A stretch of 64,000 bases of DNA. Source: Rallus limicola. Its lineage: Eukaryota; Chordata; Aves; Gruiformes; Rallidae. Under the pieces are notes generated by a model that saw only the letters and a list, made by a program, of their open reading frames with translations, searched no databases and had not been told where the DNA came from. The stretch is from the NCBI GenBank assembly GCA_022605955.1, contig JAKCOZ010000008.1:37178547-37242546 (forward strand), read 5' to 3'. Each line of letters starts with the position of its first letter. Positions within the stretch are counted from its first letter, which is position 1. Positions 39,100 through 53,217 of this stretch are shown in pieces. The translations under genes and the position numbers were made by a program.

Positions 39100-39560
39100 A
39101 TAACATGCAGCACCCTGCAGCAAATGGGAAGCTACACTAATTTTAAAGCCATAAAACGCTATAAAGTGCCCTGCGGGGCAGGACTACACTGAAGCTAGTT
39201 GCACCTAAATAAGACATGGTTCATTTACTTCGCAGCTTAGCCTAATGTAATCATCAGCGGATTTCTAGCCTAGAGTTGTAACAGGCAAATAGCCGATACT
39301 GCGGAGGCGACACTCCCAGCCATTGAGGGGCCTCAGCTAGATTGCTGTTGATTAGAAAATTTTTCAGTTTTGACAAGCACTTAATGAACATAAATCGCTC
39401 CTTGATTGGTTTCCATTTGGGGCCACAGGCACACCTAAGAAGAAACAAAAGTCTCCCAACTCTTCCCTCCCTCCCCTTCCCAGGAAGGACCTCAGCAACA
39501 AACCCACCATCAGGTTATGAGCCACAGTGGAATATATTCATCAAACGTTGCCGTTAAATT
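39100..39560. promoter_or_regulatory. Candidate conserved non-coding block
   Basis: A transposon-free stretch with GTAATCATCAGCGGATTT, GCCGATACTGCGGAGGCGAC and CACTTAATGAACATAAAT. It has mixed AT-rich cores and CpGs but no ORF or RNA structure I recognise. Confidence 0.22.
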
Positions 39561-40911
39561 AGCCATCCTCTCCTCTTGCATATCAATACAGGCACAAGAC
39601 CATTTGGCTTCATAATATAAAACTTAAGAAAGGCAATGAAATGGTATTTTCTGAGGAGAGCATCGGAAGGAAAACACGTTCTGGAAAACGCCTGTCACCC
39701 TACAGTGCTCTGTCCTGACAAAAAGGAGGTCACCTCAGATCTGTTTCAGCCACAACAGGAATCAAGAGTATTATGTTTCAGTAATAAAGAGTACTGGCTA
39801 TATCTATACTGTGGAGTTAACCAGTTCTATCAGCATTGCAGGGGCAGGGGAGGAAGTTAAGGCAACACCTTCAAGACAAAAAGAGGATTGACAGAACGTT
39901 GGTTTTGTTTTTGTTTTTTTTTAAATGGGTCCCTTCATTTCCTAAAATGTTGACAAAATTCTTTGTTTGGCGCTTCACTTCTCATTCAAGACTTTGCAGT
40001 AAGAACCGTTGTGAAAGACAAATCAGAGATTTACCATCCTGAAGCATTTATATCCACAGCAGTTAGCTCTGCTGGATGGGAAGCTCTAATTTTATAAAGC
40101 CCTGTGATTAATTAATAGCTTGGCTGTCACCATTTCAATCACAACTCATCCCCACACCAAAAAAATTTCCCCCTGCCTTTTGGAAGAGGGAGCAGACAAC
40201 GATGGCAAAACGTATGTTTGCTGCTCCTCACTATGTACTGCAAGTTCGAGGAGCCCTGCAACAGCACTATTGTGTTTGCTACAATATCCTACGCTAATGA
40301 CGTGATAAATCTTGTCATGCCCATCCCCCCCTCCCCCGGAAATGAATGGACCCAAAACTAAAACCGCTTCACGCTCGTCTTGCTTGAGCATTTGCTGACC
40401 TGTGAGCATCTGTAAGAAGTCATGGAAGTGATTGTAAGAAGTTACTGTGAATAATCAGTTTTTCTCTCCTTCCCCCATCAAGTGGGATTACGTATTTGAG
40501 GGGTGTTTCATGGGGCGGCTTGCTGACTGTCAGGAACAACAATCTGATTTTTCCACTGAGCGGAGCAGGTGCAATGGCACTTTCAGGCAAGAATATTTCT
40601 AGTTTGAAAAACAACAAAGCTGGGGAGGGTGGTGGTGGTGGGTGGGTGTGTATAAAATAATCTGCCATGACAATTTGCCTATCCCAAATGAGAGGTCTCA
40701 CTTAAGCACCCCAAACACATTTTAGCTTCTATTTTCCCCATCTGTATTTAAGCTTTTTCCCAACCCGATCTCCACTACACCCTAAAGACAATAAAGAAGT
40801 TTTCCATGGAGCTATAAAGTGAGTGATTTCTCCAGCTGTACCATTTCCTAAAAGCCTCTTCTGCTTTTAAAACATCACAGGTTATATGGTCTACACTTGG
40901 TATCTTTACCA

Positions 40912-40928
40912 CCCCCCCCCCCCCCCCC
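40912..40928. repeat. 17-C homopolymer
   Basis: Seventeen C on the plus strand, hence a run of seventeen G in the AGAP1 pre-mRNA. Exact length uncertain. Confidence 0.9.
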
Positions 40929-43900
40929 ATACACCGCGTTACATCAGTGGGATTAACACTTATTTTTTTCCATTAAGACTGGTTGTACTCCAGCTATCCC
41001 TAAAAGCAATGTAAATTCACAGCGAGATGTGTTAGAATTAAGAAAGGCAAGTTTGGCGAAATTTAAGTCATAAATGTTAGAAAGGAGAATGGTCTTCTGG
41101 ACGTGGCTTTGCCAAAAAGGCTTCCAGAAAGAGTGCCAGTTGTGGTGAGTGGAAAAAAACACAGTGCCGACTCATCAACTGAAGTAATTACTATGCATGT
41201 ATTTTGTAACTGTTCCTACCGTTCAGTTTTTCCACCTTAACCAATGTTTTAGGTGCATTAATGGACAGATATAATGCCAATAAAAAAACTACACATACTT
41301 CGGACAGATTTATCTTCACCGTCAGTCAAACTACATCCTCCTTTTTGCTCTGTAGCATCTGCTTAGATCACCACTCTCTCAGGAGGCAGAGCTACATCTT
41401 ATGCCAAAAACAATGCAAGCAGATCCTTTTACTGGTTCAAATACGTATTTACCAAAGCCTGATTTGAGGATTAGCTTTTCACAGGAAAGGCCAGCTGCAA
41501 GGGCTCTCGGAGCCAGCCAATATCCAGCTTTACATTCCTTTGAAGCAAAAACAGTGGGGAAAAAAATAATAGAAAGAAAATCATACACACGATGGTATTT
41601 TCGAAATATAGAAGAGCATGAATATTTCTATTAAAGCAGCACAAACAACACACGTCGGAGCTATTAAACAGCCTGGGGTAACGCAACCCTGAAAATAAAG
41701 CTGAACCGAAACGATGTCTGTAGGCGGTTATTCATAACCACCAAGGAGAGCGCTGCTGCCTTGGCTATAGCAACGCCTGACTCCGCTGCCGCCGGACACG
41801 CACAAAGACCCCAGGCAGTCCCGCTAGCACGATGTCCTCTTAAAATGAGGATGAGGAGAGACAGAATGCTTCACAGGCAAGCATGCTTTCCATTTTCAAA
41901 TCATTCAGGAAAATCCTAAGATGTGATAATGGTCTAAAATTTGAACTGCAGCTCTAAGAAAAACGCTGCATATTATGGGTCCTGGGAAAAGCGCTTGGAT
42001 CTACACAACCCTTCTAGATACAGCCACAGAGGTTTTTTTCAATAGCCTCCTATTTCTCATCAAGTCTACTTTTCTTGGAGGAAAGGGCCAAGCAAGAAAA
42101 GCTCAACTGAAAGGCCAGACCCTCAGCCCAGGCCTCAAAGAATTTCACAGGCCCATGAATTGGGTCTGTTCTCTATCATCTTCCGAGAAGATACGTCCAT
42201 ATAGTATATTGTTGAAGCTCTTGAGCAAAGTCTAGCCTAATGTTGCATACAACTCCTTAACAGGTTCAAAATTTGGTATTTTTTATTAGTTTTGTTGGGT
42301 TTTTTTAAATATGTTCACTTTATCTGAGGATAGAAGACCACTGCTACTGCTCCCTTTGAGCTAACTCACACAGGCTGCTCACCCCATCAACACTATTTTT
42401 AAGGAAGAGTTTTGAATCTGTGGCTACTGCCAGATGAATCAAGCAGACTGGATGAATCCAGATGCTTCTCAAGGAGATAAGGACAAGTCCCACCTCCCCA
42501 AGTCACCTCTACAATCCTACTCACCTCAATGTAGATTATCAATCTAGGTCAGGGAGGATGGGAGCAAGCTTGAGAAGCAGCATTATTGCAATACAAACCT
42601 CAGCAAGCAAAAAATCCACCTTGCTGCGTAGGTACACAGGATTTACATAGCATACATGTTCTGCAGATGGGCAACAGACCTTCCTTCTCATGTATTTGAA
42701 GGAGCTGTTCTTCCCCTGTAAGATGCCACAGCACTGTGCTTTTATGTGAAATCAAATCTAGAACAGATTAAAGACAAAAGGGAGGAAAAAGCACACACCC
42801 CCTCCCCAAGCTGTGTTCAGGTGTTTTGAGGCTTTTTCTTTTCATAAATGAGGGGTAGGATGATGAGGGGGATAAAAAGAGCAGAAAATGGACATCCACT
42901 GCTAAAACTTTGTCATCTGCTGACCTGTGGCATGACGACAACCCTCTGGCAGACAGATAGTAGTGAAACATCATCAGCCATTCATCAGGATAAGGCTTAG
43001 ATAAAGAAGCTGCACGTAACACTGCCCAGCAGGTATCCTGGTGAATACATTTCGGGAGCCCTTGCACATGGCATTCTGCCATTAAAAGCCAAGAGATGCC
43101 TAGACAAATTCCCCCAGGTCCCTTTGGGGAGGTTGACATTGAATTTGTCGGCCAGGATTTTAGTCAGCCACTCAATGGCTATACTCCAGAAGCGTTAAGA
43201 TGAATAGGTAGCTATGGTGAACTTTGAAGCCTGCAGGTCAAAGTTCTCTCTCATTATCCCCACCATTTTCTATTGGCATTGCTCCTCAGCATCCCAAGGG
43301 ATGGGAAGGTTTGAGGCTCTTGAAAAAACCTGACATGACCAAGTCAGAAAACAGTAGGGTGCTTATGTACATATATTTTTCTTTCCCCATTTTTCTCTCC
43401 CCCCACTTTCTTGAAAAGAAAGAATACGAATTTCGCTATTGTGTCAGACATCAACCTGGTGGCATTAGTAGTTACTCATTTAGCTGGCACAATGCAGCAG
43501 TCATTTCAACACACTGCCCTGCCAAACAGGCCTGACCCTTCCAGGGCCACCTCCTCTGTAAGAGAGGTACTAATTTGATTTTCACTCCCCACCACAAAAC
43601 CTTTCGTTTTGTAGCCCATCCTTTCAAGAAGGGCGACAGCACTGATATTCTGCAACATGGACACATTTTCTCTATTCAAAACACTGCCTTCATGCCTGAG
43701 CTGCCGTCAAACGTGTCTGATCGAGACAACGGATCCACTTCTGGCTGAATCTCAAGCAATATTTAATACAGCGCTCGTTGTAAGCCATTAAATATCATAA
43801 TAGGTGCTTCCAATGCAGGTGTTAAGTTCTGACTCCAAAAAAATCCAGTCTGGAAAGACCAAATTATCTTCTAAATTTACTACTTCTGCTACCACTAGAG

Positions 43901-46381
43901 GCCAGCCCACCTTTCGCTTCACAGAATGACACCTGAGAAATTCTGTATAACCAAAGCGACCTGCATACCTGAGGCAACCCAAATCAAACTAACAGGGCAG
44001 ACTGGAGCCAGGCTTTTTATGCTGACTCTGGATGGTTATCAAAAGTTCTTTTCTTCAACACTATTTAAAGGAAAAGTTGGTAGGAATAAGGTCCTAATTT
44101 TTCAAAATCATGTGAGAAGTTATCCCAAATAGCAATGGAAGCACAAGAATTAAAAAAAAAACAACCATTAGTTTCTCTGATTTGCTGTGAAAAATAGCAC
44201 TTCTAGATAAACAAAACCCAAAATTACCAGAGGAAATTCTGCCTTTCCTGCCTCCAAGGTTGGCTACAAACAGTACTGGGAGTGCTACTGCTCTAAGGAC
44301 CTGGTCCTGCCTTGTCCACCCACTGTGGTTTGCAGAGGGCAGAGAAGATGCTACACACTGTTGCCTGATGGATGACGAATGCTCTGCGGGGTATATCAAT
44401 AATAGTTAATTGACAATAAATACTCTGTTGACAGTATGGAAACATACCGCTTAAGTCGTGTGGTGACTCTCTGAAGGCTGAAGTCAGTAGAAATAAGGCA
44501 TTAATTTGTAATACATCATTTGTAATCATTTGTAATACAAATGTCAAAATGATGTTGACACGAATGAGCAGAACCCTACACACTCCTTGAGAGTGGGTTC
44601 AGCGAACGCATCTCAAGAAGCCCACAAACGAGGACAATATTTTCCCCAGTAGCTTCCTGCCAGCTAGGAGATGAGCATAGTCCCGCTCCAGCACCTACCC
44701 CATACCACTATGGGAAAAGTAGTGCCTTGCAAACCTCTCTGATCTCCACACAGAGGTCTGAGCAAATGGAAATACAGAGCCATGTACCTTTTTCTTGGGT
44801 TGAGGTGGGGCACGGTGGGGAAAAGAGGGAAACAATTACAGGCTAGTAATTACTTCTTCTTTAAATGGATTCTCTCTAATCTCCAATGGATTTACCTCTA
44901 ATCTCAAAGTAATTACCTCTAATCTCTATGGATTCTCACTCTGGGGGAGACTAAGTAGCTCCCAGGGAAGCCTACAGAGAAAAAGTACACTATTGTCTGC
45001 AAGAGGCAATGAAAAACTAACACATGCACAGCCACTGTCAGGAACAATAGAGCACTTCTACAAAGCCAGGAAGGGACTTGGGTGCAGACAATGGCAGCTT
45101 TCCTCCTCCTTGCTTGATGACCCAGAGTTGGCCAACACAATCTACAGGAAACTCATGTGGGGGTTGCCTTAAAGGCATGCAGTATCTGCACTTCTGTTCT
45201 GCATGCTGTACCAATATATAATCCGGACTACTTCATTGCAGGATTCCCTAAATTTAAAGATGCTAAGAAATGCCAGAGAGGAGTTTCACAAAAAGGAACA
45301 GTGAAAACCTTGCTCCAGAACACAAGGGCTGAGCTACAAGATTTCTGATGGAAAGCAGCAATGCCTTGAAGCTGGTCGCCATCTCACTTATTAAATGGCT
45401 TTTAAGAGGCACAGACATAACATCAGAAACTACAGCAGAGCATTACAGCAGGACTGGAGACTGAAATCACATGTCAAGTCCAAGTTCAGTAGACAGTGAA
45501 CTTCAAGTTGGTGCAATCACAGCATCAGTGTGGCCATGCTCCTCAGACATCACCCAGCTACAGCAGGAGAGTCCTTCCAGTTCTGCATGCATACCTGTAA
45601 GCCCCAGAGCCTAAAATGCATCTGATGGAAGCCTTGATTTTGACTCCTTAACAAAAAATTCCCCAGAAGCAAAGTAGACCACCAAAGGTTTAGAAACAAC
45701 TCGTCCTAAATACCTTCAATTTTTCAACTGTCCACCTTTCAATTTTCCTATGTGGTACAAAGATAAAATGTAAGACCAGATGCAGTTCTGATCTTGGTGA
45801 GGGCCACACCACGGTTCTGCTGCCTGTACTGCAGAGCAAGCAAAGAAGCTGGGAATCCCCTGGGAGCTTCAAGATCTGGAACCTTGACATCGGCCCTGTC
45901 TTTTGAACTACTCTGACGTGGAATGTGTTGTGACAAATCTCACCCTTCTTCCCTCTGGCATGCCTGAGGCAGATGGGGTGGGCTAGTTCTGAATCACGTC
46001 ACTGAGTTCCTTCCTCCCCAAACCCATACCCAGGGATTGTGCTACACACACTGAGAAGGACAGATGAGATCCTTGGGCAGAGAGACCAAGAGAGATGCCT
46101 TAAGATGAAAAGTTCTATGGCATGTATTTTAACAGCTATGCCAAAAGGTTGCTCTGAATTAACTCTGAATAAACCATAACTGCTGCACGTTGACTCTTTA
46201 CTACATCTAGGAACAATTTTTCTTATAAAATGCTTCCACTTTTTTTCAATCCTGGGATCAACAAGTCCATAAAAGCATCAGCAGAAAATAATAGCTTAAG
46301 CTGTGCCAAGGTGACTCTTGGGGTGCACAGGAACCCCAGTTCCAGGGGATTCAAAAGGACTCGACTGTACCAGGTCACAAT

Positions 46382-47082
46382 AAACCCAGGCAGCACTACA
46401 GGCTTGGGGCAGAGTGGCTGGAGACCTCCCTGGAGGAGAAGGACCTGGGGGTGTTAGCAGCCAACTGGGTGACCAAAAGGCCAACAGCATCCTGGCCTGT
46501 GTCAGGAATAGTGTGACCAGCAGGAGTACAGAAGTGATAGTTCCATTATACTCAGCTCTGGTGAGGCTGCACCTCGAGTACCATGTCCAGTTTTGGGCCC
46601 CTCACTACAAGAAGGATGTTGAGTTGCTGGAGCGTGTCCAGAGAAGGGCAACAAAGCTGGTGAAGGGTCTGGAGCACAAGTCCTATGAGGAGCAGTGGAG
46701 GACACTGGCGCTTTTTAGTCTTGAGAAAAGGAGGCTGAGGGAAGACCTTATTGCTCTCTACCACTACCTGCAAGACGGCTGCAGATATGTCAGGGTTGGT
46801 CTCTCTTCTCAGGTGACAAGAAATAGCATGAGAGGGAATAGCTTGAAATTGCACTGGGGAGATTTAGGTCAGATATAAGGAAGAATTTCTTTACTGAAAG
46901 GGTGGTCAGGCACTGGAACAGGCTGCCCAGGGAGGTGGTGGAGTAACCGTCCCTGGAGGTATTTAAAAGGCATGTGGATGAAGTCCTTAAGGACATGATC
47001 TAGAGGTGGACAAAGCTGTGATTGGACTCAATCTAAAGGGTCTCTTCCAACCCAGTCACAATTCTATAATTCTACAATTCTA
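46382..47082 (+). mobile_element. CR1 LINE fragment (700 bp) with open C-terminal RT ORF segment
   Basis: A plus-strand copy starting at the AACCCAGGCAGCACTACAGG site. An open frame at 46414-46878 (154 codons) shows CR1 ORF2 C-terminal hallmarks: [43 protein letters not shown]. The fragment lacks the catalytic region and ends in repeated ATTCTATAATTCTACAATTC octamer variants. Its 3' end is only about 160 nt from the donor of the PH exon at 47243. It is antisense to AGAP1. Confidence 0.94.
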
Positions 47083-47200
47083 ATTTTACTTCAGATTGTG
47101 CCTTTTTGAGGAAGAGGAGAATGAAGAGGGAGAAAGAAGTTCCTCCACCAAAAAGGGCTTGACAAAAACACATCAGGACGGACTCACTAACACTGCTTTA

Positions 47201-47350
<150 letters not shown>

Positions 47351-47859
47351 TTAGAGGGAAGAAAAAGGAAAAAAATAATTAAACACTCTTGCCAACACAA
47401 CTATTTAAGACACAGAAAGTGATAAATGTCGTTGCCTCAATTTTTATATACGTATTGTCCTCTGAGTTATTTTCTTGGGCTTCTGCCATGATTTCCCATG
47501 TTTTCTGCATTGGCAGACTCCATGATTTTAATTTAGGAGTAAAAGCTCCAAATGCAGCTTTCAGAAAACAAGTCACGTAAACAGAAAGGATTGTATCAGC
47601 ACTGGCTTTGTCCAGAGGGTGGAAGAAGCCCTTTTGCTTTTTAATTCCACATCTCAGGAAAACACATTTTAATGTGACACAGAGTAAGGTTACCCACATG
47701 CCCTCCCCTAGTTCATCAAGGCACCACCCTCTGTGCTTTTTCTGGTCCTCTATAATAAGTGAAGAAGTCCAGGTTGAGTGAGGATCCCATTGCATGACCC
47801 TAAGGATTCCCTGGTGTCCAAGCCTAGCCTCCTCAAAGGCAGGGAAGAACCAGTATCAA

Positions 47860-48189
47860 ACAGGGTGACAGGAAAGATGGAGAGGGACTCTCTAACAGGG
47901 ACTGTAGTGATAAGACATGGGGCAGTGGGTTTATGAAGGAGGAGAGATTTAAGATCAAGAAGGGAAGATTTAGATTAGACATAAGGAAAAGGTGGTGAGG
48001 CCCTGGTACAGGGTTCCCAGAAAAGGTGTGGCTGCCCCTAGATCCCTGGCAGGGTTCAAGGCCAAGTTGGATGGGGTTTTGGACACCCTGGGCAGGTAGC
48101 GAGTGTCACTGGGGGTTGTAGCTGGTGGGTTGGCAGTGGGGGAACTTTGAGACCCCTTCCAATCCAAACCAGCCCCAGATTCTATGATA
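47860..48189 (+). mobile_element. CR1 LINE fragment (3' end)
   Basis: A plus-strand copy with TTTAGATTAGACATAAGG, GTGGTGAGGCCCTGGTACAG, GCAGGGTTCAAGGCCAAGTT and an end of CCAGATTCTATGATATGC. It is diverged and non-coding. It lies about 510 bp upstream, in transcript sense, of the acceptor of exon 47243-47347, in the same orientation as the copy on the other side of that exon. Confidence 0.92.
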
Positions 48190-51099
48190 TGCTTATGTTC
48201 TTGTTCCCTTTTCAGTAAGGAAACACAACAATGGACATCCTTCCAGTTCTTCGTTCCAGACAAAGAGACACCAATTCCAGCAAGAGCAGCAATATGGGAA
48301 CAGGGCTAATGCAAAGTTTTCCCCATAAATTCTGGATAACTTAATGGAAGAGGTGTGAGCTGAGAGAAGAGGAGGTGGGCAAGGTGACTCACCCTTCCCA
48401 CAAATCGTACTCAACCTAAATATGAGTGATGAATGCTAGCAATCAACAGTTGAGATAAAAAGTCATCACCGTCTTTTAACGGACAAGGACTACTACCACA
48501 AATTAACCCGTTCTCAGCTTAAAGGTAGATAGGCACTTAGAAACCCAAAATACAACAGGCTGCAGCACACTGAAGGTGGTAAATCAAACCATGCTTTAGG
48601 AAACACATTTCCCTAGGAAATTTTAATTCCCAAACCAAGTTCGAAGGCAGTTCCTAATGACTTCACAGAGTGCTTTGGTCATTGAAAGTCCAAGTGAAAT
48701 GGCCCAGCAAAGACACTATGTATGGTACCCACCATGGGGGCTCACTAGTTCCACAGATCCAGTTCAGGGAAAAGCAGACATGTCTATTCCTGTCATTAAA
48801 TCATAACCAGGAATACAAACCAATATAAGCTTTAGGTCTCTCATTTCCAAGAAATGAGTTTTTTCCAAGAAATTTATAAAATAAAAGGGAAAAGAGAAGA
48901 TAGGAAGTTGCACTATGGAGCATGGCACTTCCAACTCCCTTGGGGTTGTTTATGTGGAATCAGGCTAAAACCCTGAATAGCAAGTCATACTATCTGTTTT
49001 CCCATCAAATCTCCAGCTTTATAAAACTCCACCTCTCCGCAGACCCAATCCCAAAGCCACAAGGAGCAGCTCTGCATGAGCCCAAGCCCTCCACAAAGCC
49101 AGGCAGTTTTTTTTCCTCCCTCCACTCCAGATGTTGCCACTTTTGGCTGAAGTCCATCGCCACAACCCATAGGACTTAATAACTATCTCCTTCAGCAACT
49201 AGCTATGATCCCTGCAGAAAAAAACACACTCACGACTTAGAATAAAACTTCAGAGGGCAACCCTTCACGATTCAAAGCAATCTGTGGACGGGACTGTACT
49301 GAAAAGCATGTGTCCCAACAACTGAATTACATGGCAGTATAAACTCCAGAACTTTTTTTGCCCTTTTAAAATGGGTGGTTTTTTTGGTGCTGTTCCTTGC
49401 TACAAGCTCAAACTTTACAAGAGAGAACAGGTTTTCTGAAGAGCTTTCTTACAAAAGCTTCTGCGAGTCGCACATCCCAATTACCGTCTCCCAGTGGTTA
49501 GAGACGTTGTTTTCTTCTATTAAAAAATGAAAGCTTATTTCTGCCTTTGACTCCTATGTTTGTCTATAGTAGGTGATCTGTCGCTTCACCTTTCCAGTCT
49601 TTCATACCTCACCTGCAGCACGTTCACTCATGTTTAGGGGGACCCAAGTCTAGTTATCGCTGTGCTGCGGGGATCAAAAATTACTGCTTCCCTGCACTGG
49701 TTTGTTCTTCAGACCTTTTAATGGGGGGAAAAAAAGTTGTAAGGATCACAACGGTGATTTCTTTTTTCCCCCTCTTACCTTTTTTTTTTTCAAGTTTTGA
49801 AGAAAGTAAAATATATATATATTTCATGCCTTTTTAACTGTCCCTCTGCTATACAGAAAACATGTAATTACTTACGTAATTTCAATTCACGACAATTATA
49901 CACTCAATAAATAGTAACCCCCCAAACTTTCATGATTTTTACTACACAGGGTTTTTTTCTATCTAGGTGTGAATTGTGAAATTCTATTTTTGGATTTAAA
50001 TGAAGAAAATTATTAACAATGGGGTTTACTTTGCTTTTGAAGGGAGATTCTGTACTTTCATGTAAAAAATAATAGTCTGCATTAGATGTGTACCAGTTAG
50101 CTATTTGTGCTTGACTAGCAAACCAGACTTCCCAATACATTTCCTTTAGGTACTACCATAGCAAAAAGAATAGAGCTTTTTCTTTTATATATTAAATGAG
50201 AATTAAAATTATCTTCCGATATCTGCAAAGGAAGCTGCTCTGAATACAAGGAGCTAACTTGAAGTGCTACAAAGCACAGAAGCTCATATAAACCACACTC
50301 CCCACTCCCACCACCAAGGCCAGAGACCACCAATTTGTCTGTGGTAATTATATATAATGGTCTTGAGAAATGCTCTTAGCATTGTTGTTTAGATCACTTA
50401 TAAATGCACTTTAACTAAGCTTAAAAAAAGAAAAATAAAATGGCACAGATAGGGTAAGAACTGTTACTTTTTAAAAAAAAAAAGAAAGCAAAAGCCCTTC
50501 ATTTTAGTCATATTATGTCTACATTTAAGTCACATCAGGTAGTCTGCCTAGGAAACAAGATACACGGGTTCCCATTGACCTTTGGCACCTCTGAGGCAAT
50601 TTAGAGGTAGCTTAGGCACATCACCAAACAGGTCTCTGCGTACATGCAGCACGTCGGGAAAATCATAGTCTTTAAGCTCTGTGACAAGAGACTCAGTGGA
50701 CTTCACAATACTCCTTTTCTTTCTCCCACCCCAAAATAATCTCTGCCTTGAATTATTATTAATCGGCTAACATGGTTTCTCCTAATTCATGTGCAATCTT
50801 TCATTGTTGCAGCCTTCCATCTGCAATTTCAGCCCTGCAGTTCGGCGTTGCTGCCCCAAACCCTCCAGGATCCAACACTGAGAATTTAACACCTCCAATC
50901 TGCTCACAAACCAGGCAGAATTTCACACTTCAAATTAAGTTTTTTTTACCACCTTCCCTCCAAAATTGCAATTCTGCATGTAAGGGAAGAGTGCTTCTTC
51001 TACCAGACCACACTAGCTTGTACTTTTAATGAGCCACAGGAAAAGGGGGGGAAAAAAAAAAAAGACAAAAAGAAAAAAAAGAAAGTCTTGAACCACAGT

Positions 51100-51620
51100 G
51101 CACGAACTTCACTTCTCGGGTTTTGCTCGAGGAACTGCGTCACCGTACAAAGCAAACGGAGCAACCGTCTGTACGCACCGCGAGCTCTTTATTAGTAATG
51201 TGTATGCTACGTCTAGTCCCAGGAGGTCATTGCAAGCCAAAAGCAATGTTAAGTGTACAAGCTTTAAATAACTTACAAAGTTAATGTAATGAATGTAAGT
51301 GTTATCTGAAATCCATCACTCAGTGGCTTGCTGTAGCCTCAAGCTGTGATAAAACACCACTCATAAATTTATATTAAAACTCTGTTCAATAGCAATTATT
51401 TACCAACAAAGATTTATTGATTGCATTTGCTGTTAGAGACTGGGGCCCTAACTGAGTCAATCAGCTTATGTTGTTGAGCTTCAGGGCACCAGGAGAAGTT
51501 ACAGACTGCCATCAGGCTCTGGGTCCCCATCATTACCGAGAGCAGAGGCAGCTAATGAAAAGCCGCCGGTGTAGGATTGATTGGACTTAAGGTTAAAAAA
51601 AACCCAACCAACAAACCACC
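51100..51620. promoter_or_regulatory. Candidate conserved non-coding block
   Basis: Repeat-free; contains GTACGCACCGCGAGCTC, TTTATTAGTAATGTG, AAGATTTATTGATTGCATT, GAGTCAATCAGC and AGCTAATGAAAAGCCGCCGG. Several are homeodomain- or Pbx-like words. The A-rich tract just before it (about 51045-51083) is simple sequence. Confidence 0.28.
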
Positions 51621-53217
51621 AGACGCTGGTCAAGGGACCGCTACGCATAATATCCACAGTTCATCTGAATACGCAGGAATCAGCTAAATCTCACTGCTCC
51701 GGATGCCTACCTGTGAGCTACAAAGGTTACTCGCTTAAACAACAAATGAAGACAAATGGTGAAGCAATTATGAATTTGTTTTATGGAAGTATTTCAGGTT
51801 TTAAGCAGCAAATTATCAGTATAAGAGAGTCACCTCTTGATGCTGCTTAACAATGCACTGAAGATGATGGGAGGTGAGCTGCCTTCATTGTTCAGGTAAG
51901 CCAGACAGATGGTAGCAGAACAGACTTAGACGCTTCCGACAAATCAATGTCATCAAAACCCATCAGACACACATCTCCAGCCATTGCTTAGCTCATAGAA
52001 CTAGTCCTGTGCAGGGAATGACATGCTCTGCACGCCCTGCACACCCGTTGGATCTTCCCACTTTCCACACGTGTTTCAGACCTCCCAGGGGCCACAAGAG
52101 ATGAAGGGTTTCAGACATGGGATGATACCAGACAGTCACAACTGCAAATGCAAGGGTTTTTTTTCCATTTGCTCTCCCATAGCACTTGAGGTTTTTTTGG
52201 GGCTGTTAAATAGGATTCGGTACATTTAACTTAACATGCCAAGCAAAAAATGGCAGAGGCTTCTGGAAGTAGTCAGGGCCAAGACTAGACCAGGCCAAGC
52301 CCAGGCCTCTGGCAAGGGGAAAACATGGAACTTGGGTCTCTCTTTTTCTCTCAGAATCTTACACCACTGCCGTGACTGAGGTACTAGTACCACACAAGCT
52401 TTTTTTTCCCTTCCCCTCCTTAATTTTTTAGCCAACCCCATACTGTTACCCTGACGCTGTTTTGACAGAATGAAATATGCAATCTGGCACTTAATCATTA
52501 ACAGCATAAATTCTTAATTTTCCACTCAGGTCTTTAGTTCCCATAACTATGATTAGCAGCTTGCAGTGCTCTGAATTTCCTACAGCTCCATCATTTGCAT
52601 CCCATTCACAAAAGGGAAAAAGCCCCACCCCAACCCAGTCACACTTGTCAGAAACATCCTCCCTCAAGTAACTGCAAAGGCAATGGTTTGTAGTTGGGAT
52701 CACAAACTAACCGTTACGTACAAATTCTGGTCAATAAAACATATGCTTCCTTTAAATCCAGTAATGCAGTGAACAAATGCTGGTGAATCCTCCAGGTTTA
52801 CATGACCAGCCATGTCTAAGTAGTCTGGCCCGCAGCACTGGGACTAGTCTACCTTGTCCAAACAGCAAACAAGAGATTAATTTGTAATTGACATTTTATG
52901 CTTCCAGAATATTAAACTGCAACAAGTTTCTAGTTAAAAGTCCATTTCTCCAGCATGTGGGAGATGACCAGCTCAAACTATTTTGCCTACACACAACACT
53001 TGTGTGCTATAGGAAGCTTATGGTTGCCGCTGGTCTTCCTTCAATGATTAATTTGAGCAGATACCAGAGTATCTTTTTGGGAACAAACTGCTGCAGATGC
53101 CCAATGGAATCCTTCCATGCAACACCGACATGTTTTCTTGATCTCCTAAATTTAAAGTCTCTGCTCCCCCCCCAGGAGTTTAAAAACAAAGCCTACAAGA
53201 AAGCGGAGTGCCTCTAA

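Noticed and set aside
46414..46878. 154-codon open frame with clear protein homology
   Set aside because: As a host gene: the homology is to the CR1 reverse-transcriptase C-terminus, so it is reported as part of a mobile element.
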